From Hypholoma sublateritium FD-334 SS-4 (Eukaryota; Basidiomycota; Agaricomycetes; Agaricales; Strophariaceae), in contig KN817525.1 in assembly GCA_000827495.1 (NCBI GenBank), forward strand, positions 655,287 through 700,244: 44,958 nucleotides of DNA, read 5' to 3'. The position numbers and the translations under genes were made by a program. The notes below the pieces were generated by a model. The model worked only from the letters and a program-made list of their open reading frames with translations, had not been told where the DNA came from and ran no database searches. Positions 1-8,515 of this stretch are shown in pieces; within the stretch, counting starts at the first letter, position 1, and every line of letters begins with the position of its first letter.

Positions 1-536
1 AGTTATGCAACTGAAGCGCCAAAATTATAGTGCCAGATATTGAACGAATGCTGAGACCGAGGTGCGCTACTGGCTGGAAACAGGAACTCGGAAAACATAC
101 GACTATCATATTTCTATGACGCAGAGACATACAAGATATCTTGTAACAGGAAAATCTAGCGAGCGGCGGCCCTCTATATAGCCTTTCCAATAATGTAGGA
201 ATGGCGGCGCGGGCCAATTTACGGGCATTATTATCTTCGCTTTTGAAAAGTTGCCTGGTACGGCTCGTATACCGTACGCGCCTGGCGAACAGCGAAAAGA
301 GATTCGAAGATGAGTAAGGTAGGGCACAACCAAGATCGAATTCCTAGATTTTACGCTTCTCACGGCGAGCAACTACTTCGTTGCAGAGCCTTTTGAAGTG
401 TGGACGGAGTTTTTTTTCTGTAGCTAACGGTTGAATTGGCATAGTTAATACTTGCGATTTTTGAGCTAATAAATGTAAACCAAGATCGCATTACTAGATA
501 CAGATACAAATACAGTGTGCATACAAAATTACATTA
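1..536. other. Left edge, no gene recognised
   Basis: I see no coding exon, RNA gene or repeat here that I can support. The longest open frame (88 codons, minus strand, 106-372) has no recognisable domain and no splice partners. The part nearest 536 is the downstream flank of the histone H1 gene on the minus strand. Confidence 0.5.
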
Positions 537-1523
537 TTACGCCTTGACTTTCGATGCAGGCTTGCCTTTCGACGCCGGCTTGGACTTGGACACAGGCTTG
601 CCCTTCGACGCCGGCGTTGCCTTCGCCTTCGCCCCGACCACCGCCTTCTTCGCTGTGCCTTTCTTCACTGGACCTTTCTTCGCAGAGCCCTTCTTCGCCG
701 CGCCCACCTTCTTGCTCGCAGCGACGACCTTCCTCCCCCCCGCCTTGGCGAGCACAGGCTTCTTCACCGTCGCCGGCGCCTTGCCGGCGGGCTTCGCAGC
801 CCCGGCCTTTGCCTTCGGGCGGGCCGCCCTAAGCGGCGCCGTGGCCTTGGTCCTCGACGGCCGGCCCGCGGGCTTCTTCCCCGCGCCCGCCTTCGCAGCG
901 ATCGCTTTGGCCCGCGCGGAGGGCTTCTTCAGCGGGGGTTTGGTGTTCTGCGACCAACGTCAGTGGGCGTGCAATAGCGAGCTGGGCACGCACCTCTTTA
1001 GCGGCGTCCGCCGCGGGGGCCTTGGCTGCGCCCAAACCCTTGGGCGCGAGCTTGACCTTGCCCGAGGCGCCTGCGCGGGGTCAGCCGGGCGGATGAGGAC
1101 AGGGCGGCGGCGCACCTTTCGGGAGCACGAAGATGCCCTTCTCGGACCCATGCGTTATCGCGCGGTTCAGCTGGCTCGCGGCGGCGGTGGTGAGGTCGAT
1201 GTGGTACTTGCTCTCGACGAACTAGGCGCGATAAGCGCCGATGGCGTTAGCCGCCGCCGCTGCTGCTGCGCTGCGCGGGCGGGGAAACGCACCTTCTTGA
1301 TCGTCGGCCGGGACACGCCGCTGCGCGCGTCCTCGGGGTGCACCGCGATGCACTCCTGCGCCGCCGCGGGCGGTCAGCGCCAGGGCTGGCGGTTGGAGAT
1401 TAGATAGGGCCGCACCTTGATCATGTCCACCCACGTCGGGTGCGTCGCGGCGTGCGCCGCCGCGGCCGCGGCCGACGCCTTGGGGGCGGTCTTGGGGGGT
1501 GATTTCTTGAGGGTGGTAGGCAT
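537..1523 (-). CDS. Linker histone H1 (copy 1, five exons)
   Basis: Linker histone that binds the nucleosome dyad and linker DNA. Read on the minus strand with four short introns it gives 254 aa. Exons are 1416-1523, 1293-1355, 1116-1221, 994-1070 and 537-947. An Ala-rich N-terminus leads into a winged-helix H15 domain at about residues 29-90 (PTWVDMIK, then GVSRPTIKK, then SQLNRAITHGSEKGIFVLPK), followed by GASGKVKLAPK and a long Lys/Ala/Pro tail with AKK and PAAK-type repeats. Unspliced, the gene looks broken, with frame changes and an in-frame stop. Every break coincides with a GTGCG donor, a branch site such as GGCTGACC or GGCTAACG, and an AG acceptor, so it appears intact. It is a paralogue of the H1 gene at 7482-8348 and shares two intron positions with it. 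Confidence 0.87.
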
Positions 1524-1954
1524 TAATGGGAACTTGGGGTGTGGGGTGTCGGTGGGGCGAGACACAAGGGGGTGGGGGTGCACGTGCGGACGCACGGACT
1601 ATGTGCGGTTTGTCCGAATAGCGCTAGGGCCCTGGGGCCTGGACCTGCACCAAACCTGCACTGCCGTTTTCGATTGAATCTCTGGCGCGAATCTGAGTAA
1701 CTGACGCGGGCGCCTGGCGCGGGGCGATACGAGCACAGCGCGCGCTGTGCTCGTTACGAAGACTCGGCGCCCAGGATCCTAGCTGACAGTTACTTAAATA
1801 ATAAGTAGCGTACTGGACGGATGTATACATTTCGGACACCGCGGCTACTAGATGGACGGGCTTTGGACGGGCTCAAATTCGGCGGCAGACGCAATTGGAC
1901 GGTGATATATGTGGCAAGAGAAGGTGTTAGGCGACAGCTTCTGTGTAGTTGTTT

Positions 1955-2503
1955 TGGCATGGAATTGATATGATTGTCGCCAGGAAATGCAGAGGGCAAG
2001 CAGAGGGCTCCAAAGGGCGTTGAAGAAGCAGGTACCTGAAATATGATACGCAACTGATGATGCCCAACTTGAACTTCAAGCTCATTGGATTTTGATCTGA
2101 ATCTCAAAGGTGCCTATGACTCGGGACTTTCAACCCTTATTCCCAGCTGGCGCAGCATGGAATTGATGTTCTCGCGCGCCAGGATATGATGTAGGACTCC
2201 GAAGAACCAGCTACTTACTTGTACAAGATGTACAAGGCCATTAAATCTAATCTCTATGTAGATTATGGGTCAGGACTGTCAAGCCTTGGCAAGTTGTAAT
2301 TTCCTAGCTGGCGCAGCATGTAATTGGTATTCTCACCACGAAACGTCGCATTCTCCGAGCGGGGAAGAAGTAGACCAGTGACAGGTCCCTGCAAAAGTTT
2401 TTTATTTCTCAGCTAGCTCTGCATGTAATTGGTATGTTCGCCAGGAAACGTCGGACTCTCCGGGCTGCGAAGAAGTAGTAAGCCTGTGACAGGTCCCTGT
2501 AAG
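1955..2503. repeat. Degenerate direct repeats (about 105-160 bp spacing)
   Basis: Partial copies of a common motif lie in direct orientation near 1955, 2144, 2305 and 2411. Two copies share AGCTGGCGCAGCATG and most share AATTGRTRTKNTCNCCAGG. The last two also share GAAACGTCG, a GAAGAAGTAG core and the tail GTGACAGGTCCCTG, and are spaced about 106 bp. The copies at 2144 and 2305 also share related upstream sequence and are spaced about 161 bp. No open reading frame spans them. Confidence 0.6.
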
Positions 2504-3358
2504 ATAGTATACGGCATTCCGCATCCCCCTTTAGAGAACCCTGTCCACGAAGGAGCCAGAAAAAAAACAGCAAAACATGGTGCGTACGGCCATTAAATCA
2601 GTACAACAAGGTTGACGGTGGACGAGTTGATGATCAGGGGTATCACTCTCAACCCCCAGTTGTGCGGAACACAGCCGTCTAACACAAGTGTAACACACTC
2701 TAAAGTTATGGGACGCAATCAAACGCGGTCACTGACACTTTCCTAGTATACCCGAAGCCAGTTTTATCAGGTATTTTTGGTCTGCCCATGAACATGTATG
2801 ATGAGAACCCAGTGCAAGGGCGCCGCCAGTGTCCGCGATTTTTGCTCAAGACCTACAATTCTTCACACCTAATTCGCGGAACAACAATGCTAATGAATCA
2901 GCACCTGGACGTTCTCATTGATAGATATTTGAATAGCCGTGAAAAGACGTATGGTGAGTACCTACAAATACCCAGTTAAAGCTAGACGATTTTTGTATGT
3001 GGTCCTAGAAATAGCAAAATGCTAAGCGATCTTCTCTATCGCAGTCATCGGCGCACCGCCACCGTCGCCCGCACGGCGCACATCCGTTCATGCTCATCGC
3101 GGGTCGCGCTCGCCGTCGAATAAAAGCCTTGAAGGCGCTCGCCCATGAGCAAAAGGCACAGACACGGCCGATGTGTCGCACCTTTTTCCCCGCCTTGTAG
3201 GAGCCATACCCGGTCAAGAAGGAGGGGAATCCCTCGCATGGCGGACAGAAAGGAGGGCGCAGCGGAGGCAAACCGTGCGGGCGCGCATCCGGACTGCACA
3301 CCGAACCACGCTGGGCGCACTCGCCCCACTGCGATATTATAAGAATGACATTGTAAAT

Positions 3359-3382
3359 ACGACGCGTTGATTTACGCGTCGT
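3359..3382. other. Perfect 9-bp hairpin containing ACGCGT
   Basis: ACGACGCGT and its exact reverse complement ACGCGTCGT flank a 6-nt loop (TGATTT). Each arm holds ACGCGT, the core of the MluI cell-cycle box bound by MBF-type factors in fungi. No gene start lies close by, so the function is unknown. Confidence 0.4.
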
Positions 3383-5194
3383 CAATCCTGCACAAATCCC
3401 GGGCCTCATTGGTTCGCCGACGTGCCACTGCCGCCTCCGCGTGGGGCACCACCGACGCCGTACGCGGCACCAGCAACCCGCGTGCTGCAGTTTGCTCCTG
3501 GTAGCTTGGTCTATGACAGTGGCATCATCTTACTTTTCCAGGCGGCACAGCAGCATACTTATAGCTACTGTGTGCATGCACATCAACGTCTGCCGGAGTT
3601 GGCCTTTCAAGACAACCGAATCAATGGCAGAACCGACGCCAAACAGAGTCTAAACCAAGCCGCACCAAGACTGTAAACCGCAGTGGAAATTTGGAACCGC
3701 GATGGGACCGAAACCTGCAGGAGGCCAGTGAACCCTCCTAAAATAGTCTCCTGGCGTGGACAATTCCTCTGGTCCTGATATGTAGCTCACAGACCTTTTC
3801 AACGTCGCGCTTGCAATGTCGGTTATGTTGTGAACGAGATCTGCTTTAGTAGCACTAAGTACTTTAATCATGTAATGATAACCAAGTTCAAATGATCACT
3901 CATATATCAGGTATACATCATATCACTATATTCGCCCGTATAGATTGTCCATTTTCAGCTCGAAGCAAGCTCGAAGAGACGTCGGCGTCTGTTCGTTTGT
4001 AACCCCGTGGCATCTTTCGGGGAAGCTTTCCAATGGGCGTCTATTAATAATTATGCGCCATCGCAAAGTTTCTGCCGAACGTATTCAGGGCTCTGAAGAT
4101 GTAGTTGCACATGATGCGCCATGAGTAAAAGGATTCTCAAGCCGTAGATAGCCGCTCTGGCTACATACATAAGAGTGTCGCGGATTGTCTAGGAATGAGG
4201 ATCCCAGGTGCGAATTGAGTGAGTACATTGCGCTCAAAGAAGCACGTTACATTGCCAATCGAGCAGGACAAAGCCTGTGGGGGTGGTCCTTCAAGCTTCA
4301 AGCTTCAAGGCTTTACCGTGACAATCATTTTGAAATAATTAGCGCCGGGTTGGTTGAGCGTCGTCGGCACTCTCCCTTCTTCCAAAGCTCTCTGTGACTG
4401 TTTTGGGGTTGCGCTTTCGATCCTAGCTGTGTAAACCTGAAGAAGTTATGTTCCGAACGAGATATGGATCCATATATTATAAAATCGACTGTCATCTTTT
4501 AGTTAGTCTGAGAAGGAAACTAACACAGGTTCGAAACTAAACCTGTGTACATTTCCGATAGATCTCTAATTTCCCATTTTTTGGAACATGTGGAAATTTC
4601 CGAGCACAGCTACGGATTTTGTATGGGTTCACCAAAGGTTTACTGACTACATCAGAGGTTGAATGCCACCACGGGTGCGCAGCGACACATTACCGAAAAA
4701 CCTGTGCAGGCAAGCCGCAAAATCCCTCCCCAAAGATCAGGCTGAAGATGGGAATCGCTGCTTCATGGACTTACATACATATTACTATGTCGCGACTAGA
4801 CATATAGTCGGATACATTTTGAGCAAACGCGACTGCTGATACGCTCTCCAGAAAATGTATGACTCAGAGGGACTACTTACTAGAACACTGCTAGATCATT
4901 GCTAGATCATCCTGATCGACGTGCCTCTGCAGATATTTTCGGGTATCGCGGTTATAATGAGCTGCAAAATTCGCCGATGATATCATACTTAGATGCGGAT
5001 TGGCACATGTCGAGAGTCCGGGAGTCTTTTGCGGAGGTGCTCGGTCAAGCTGGTCAAGCGGCGCCTGACTAGTGACTCGGCATGCAGCCTGACAAATGTA
5101 ATTGATTTCCCACGTCCATCGTGCTCGCCCGATTTGGCATAGGCAGCGAGCAGTTCAAATAGTAGGACGCCGGATGGTCCTCGCCAGCGCTTCA

Positions 5195-7188
5195 ATGTCT
5201 TTTTCCCTCTCGGATTATGTCGTCACCGACGACCTGACGATTCTCCTCGCCCTCATCGCGGCGACTGTCTTCCTGCTCGCCAACCTCTACAAACCTCAAC
5301 CCCTCGTGCACCCCATCCTCCTTGGCCGCCAGAGCGACGTCGGTCGCGCCCGCAAGCCCGGCGAAAGCGCGGTCTACAGGAACTACAGCACCGGGCTCAT
5401 GGGCCGCGTACGTACCCGACTTTTGCACCCCCCGACTTCTGTGCTCATCGCTCCTCGTGTCGCTTTTAGTTCCCGCTGCGCCCCGGCAAGGACATCCACA
5501 TCCTGCCTGACCTCGTGAGGTCCGAGGTCGAGGCATCCCGCACGCTCTGGTCGACCAAGGTGGGTCTGCTCCGACTCCGCTGCGGTGGTCCTGCTCACAC
5601 CTCCCTAGTTGAACAACGGCGCTCTGCTCGATCGCGCCGCTGCTTTCGGCACCGGCCTCCTTCGTCTCTCACGCATGGAAGCGCAAAAGTCGAACGTTTT
5701 GCTGCTCCTCAACGACTCGCTCGGTACGTCTTGTTCCGTGTGCTGTCGTGTTTTGTGCTCACGTTGTACATAACATACGCAGAGTTCATCGTCGCCGACC
5801 TCGCACTCGCCTCGCACTCGATAAAATCCATCACCCTCGCCGAGTCGACGCTGCTCGCCGCCGTGCTCGAGGCGCACCAGCCCGACGCCATCATCACACA
5901 TGCGTTCCTGCTCCCGCAGCTGCTCGAGCTCATCTACGAGGCTGCCGACGCCCGCCAGGTCGAGCACACCATCGTCGTCGTCGGGGAGCCCACACCGGCG
6001 GCGATGGCCAGCGTGGCCAGCAACGTAAAGGTCCTCCGCTTCGCCGACCTCGAGCGCGAGGGCACCAAAGTCGAGAAGAGACTCAGCACCCTCCCGAGTG
6101 AGTCTATTTCCAGCTAAATAATGATGCCATTTTCTGATATCCTGTGCAGAGCCAAGTGACGTGTTTACGTTATCGGTTTACGAGGTGGTAGATGGCGAGG
6201 TATACGGGGCGCAGCTCACACATGAGAATGTTACAGCGGCCGTCACGGCTGTCCGTGCGCTCTTCCCCACTGCTCCGCTCTCGTCGCTCGACACGATTCT
6301 CTCGGCGCACTCGTTGAGTACAGCTTTTGGCCGCGCCCTTGCGTATACCGCCATCTACGAGGGCACGAGCTTCGCGACGATACCCACGTCTGAATTATAC
6401 CACGCCGAAGAAGGTTAGTCTAATTCGTTACCTGGGTACCGTGACGCTGATCCCGTGCAGCCGCCGTCACCGCGGAGAACGCACAGGCGATCGCGATACG
6501 CAAATACCCCATCCCCGCGCCGACGGTTATCTTCCTGAAGCCGGGACACCTCGAGGATATCGTGAGCGGCATCGGCAAGCAAGCACGGCGCTCGTGGCTG
6601 CTCCATGCGTTCGCCGCGCGCCATAAAGGCGCGGCGCTCGTCGAGGGCTTCGTCACGAACCAGAGCCTGTGGGACCGCCTCGTCTTCGACGGGGCGCGGG
6701 CGAAGGTGCTGGGACACGCGGCGGCGACGCTGCGCGCGGTGATTGTTAGTGGAGGTACGTACTCACCCACTCCTTCCTGTTCGGACAGGACGTTGACTGT
6801 AGGTTTAGGCTCAATTGCGAACGCGCTGCTCGAGCCCGCGCGCATTGCGCTGTCCGTACCACTCGTGGTCGCACACACGAGCGCGCTGAGCGGCGCGCCG
6901 GTGCTCGCGTCGCACCCGCTCGACCTGCAGGCGCTGCCCGGGAACGGCGCCGCGCCCGCGGGCCCGCCAGGGATCAACGTCGAGGTGAAGCTGCTCGGGC
7001 TGGACGACGATGCCGTCGAAGGCGGCGCGGACCCGGTGGGCACGCTCATTGCTCGTGGGCCATCGATTGGGCAACGGGTGCCGCTGCCGGCGTACTTTAC
7101 GGGGTGGGAGAGCGTGGGCGGGGAGGAGTGGACGGCGGTTGGGGGAAGAGCGCGGGTGCAGACGAATGGGGCGTTTGTTGTGCTGTAA
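5195..7188 (+). CDS. Divergent acyl-CoA synthetase-like (ANL) membrane protein
   Basis: Seven exons (5195-5407, 5470-5559, 5609-5723, 5783-6097, 6150-6413, 6461-6754, 6809-7188) give 556 aa. A hydrophobic segment at about residues 10-30 (LTILLALIAATVFLLANLY) suggests an N-terminal membrane anchor. The body follows the long-chain acyl-CoA synthetase plan: NVLLLLNDSLEFIVADLA, then the P-loop region, VTNQSLWDRLVF, and LRAVIVSGG near ARIALSVPL. The Ser/Thr/Gly-rich P-loop that grips ATP phosphate is replaced by YEVVDGEVYGAQLTHENV, and the protein ends without the C-terminal AMP-binding lid, shorter than the usual 650-700 aa. I therefore infer that catalysis is weak or lost. In-frame ATGs upstream could extend the start. 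It lies 293 bp upstream of the second H1 gene on the same strand. Confidence 0.75.
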
Positions 7189-7299
7189 CGTGTAGTAGTA
7201 GCCTGTAGTAGGTAGTCCCGAAGGACAATGTAATAGGCCCCAGGCGTCTGCAGCCACGGGGTTCCCTGTTTACTATTCAGCTGCACGTGAGGATAATCA

Positions 7300-7410
7300 A
7301 CAAAGTAAAAATCAGCACAGCCACGAGCAGCGCGGCGCGTCGCGTCAGGTGACGCGCGCGGTGGCGTTGTGGCGTGTATAAATAAGACGGGCTGGGCAGA
7401 CGCGCTCTTT
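7300..7410 (+). promoter_or_regulatory. Histone H1 promoter: TATA box and ACGCG motifs
   Basis: A TATAAATA box sits at 7377-7384, about 100 bp before the H1 start codon. ACGCG motifs lie upstream (around 7352) and just downstream (around 7399). ACGCG is the core of the MBF cell-cycle element used for S-phase genes in fungi, which fits a histone gene. Binding is inferred, not shown. Confidence 0.5.
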
Positions 7411-7481
7411 TCTTTTTTCCTCATCCACATTGTGCCACCTCTTTTCCCGCCAAAGTACCACCCTTCTATATTATAGTTTTC

Positions 7482-8348
7482 ATGTCCGACGCACCCGCTG
7501 CTACCGCCCCCGAGTCGTCTGCGCGCGCGCCCCGCGCGGCAACGGTCAAGAAGCCTGTTGCTGCTGCTGCGAAGAAAGCGCCCGCTGTGAAGAAGACGGC
7601 GGCGAAACCCAAGGCGAAGGAGCCCAAGACCAAAGATGCAAAGGCGGGCGGCCGCCCTTCGTGGAAGGAGATTATCACCGTGCGCCTGCAGCTCTTGCGT
7701 GCCAGCTATATGCTAACTGTGCTTGTAGGAATGCGTCCTCGCGAACAAGGCAGAGGTGCGCCAGGGCGTGTCGCGCCTGACAATCAAGAAGTTTGCGGAG
7801 GAACAGTACGGCGTCGAGGCGAGCGGAGTGAACCTCGCGCAGCTGAACCGCGCGATTGCCACCGGCGCGGAGGGTGGGATGTTCCTGCTCCCCAAGGGCC
7901 CCTCGGGCAAGGTCAAACTTGCGCCCAAGGTCAAGGCGGCTTCTAAAGAGGTGTGTTTGATATGATATGATATGGTAGATGGTGGGCTGATGCTGATGGG
8001 TATTTGTAGAACAATAAGCCACCATCGAAGACGGTGGCCAAGCCTGCGTCGGTGAAGAAGCCGGCTGCGACCAAAGCGGCGGCGGTGCCCAAGGCTGCCG
8101 TGAAGAAGGTGGAGGCGAAGAAGGCGGCGCCGAAGAAGGTGCTTGCAGGCAAGGCCAAGGCGACCGCGACAACGAAGAAGACGAGCGCGCCGGCGAAGCG
8201 GGGGGCGGCGAAGAAGGCGGTGACGGGCACGACGCCGGCAGCGAAGGCCAAGGTGGCTGCGAAGAAGGCGCCGGTGAAGAAAGCAGTGGCGGCGACGAAG
8301 GGGAAGACGGCGACGACAGCGAGCAAGCCACGGTCCAAGAAGGCTTGA
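7482..8348 (+). CDS. Linker histone H1 (copy 2, three exons)
   Basis: Linker histone for chromatin compaction. Exons 7482-7679, 7729-7950 and 8010-8348 give 252 aa. An Ala/Lys/Pro-rich N-terminal tail precedes the H15 winged helix at about residues 58-125 (PSWKEIIT, QGVSRLTIKKFAEEQYGV, LAQLNRAIATGAEGGMFLLP), followed by KGPSGKVKLAPK. A strongly basic C-terminal tail of AKK and PAKK-like repeats runs to RSKKA. The first intron contains a GCTAAC branch site and the second carries a GATAT microsatellite. The intron positions match introns 1 and 4 of the H1 gene at 537-1523, showing common descent. A TATA box and ACGCG elements precede it. The start codon gives the only complete tail and domain. 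Confidence 0.93.
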
Positions 8349-8515
8349 TCTAGATAGGGGCATTGTTTGTTTAGTGTATTGTTATTAGTATTGCATCTGT
8401 TTTTAGTCAGGGACGGCGACGCGGCAATCAGGACCCCGAAGGGTGGCCGGGGGCCTGGCTCGGCGTGTCTGGTAGTTAATAATATTTGGACGGCGAGACT
8501 CCACCCACCCCCTCC

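Larger units (their letters stand above)
1524..5194. other. Long gene-poor interval with decayed repeats
   Basis: About 3.7 kb with no coding exon I can defend. Open frames are short, overlap in several frames and carry no domain. The right part (about 3030-3350) is GC-richer than its flanks and keeps several parallel frames open, which is a composition effect. The interval holds a degenerate tandem repeat (1955-2503), a 9-bp hairpin (3359-3382) and the upstream regions of the two flanking genes. A decayed gene or mobile element is possible but not shown. Confidence 0.5.

Noticed and set aside
517..1407. Plus-strand open frame of 296 codons over the H1 gene
   Set aside because: It is the opposite strand of a Lys/Ala-rich, GC-rich gene. 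The Phe/Ala-rich product has no domain and mirrors the histone codons.
537..1523. Histone H1 copy 1 as a frameshifted pseudogene with an in-frame stop
   Set aside because: Each apparent break coincides with a GT donor, branch site and AG acceptor. Splicing gives an uninterrupted 254-aa H1 whose intron positions agree with the second copy.
3005..3409. Minus-strand 134-codon frame rich in Cys, Arg and Pro
   Set aside because: Parallel frames are open in the same GC-rich block, there is no domain, and no splice partner. It is best explained by composition.
6420..7430. Minus-strand 336-codon frame opposite the synthetase-like gene
   Set aside because: It overlaps conserved exons of the plus-strand gene and is low in complexity, a typical shadow of GC-rich coding DNA.
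7951..8009. CRISPR-like or satellite repeat in GATATGATATGATATGG
   Set aside because: It is a very short microsatellite inside an intron of the H1 gene. No spaced repeats and no cas genes, and this is a eukaryotic genome.
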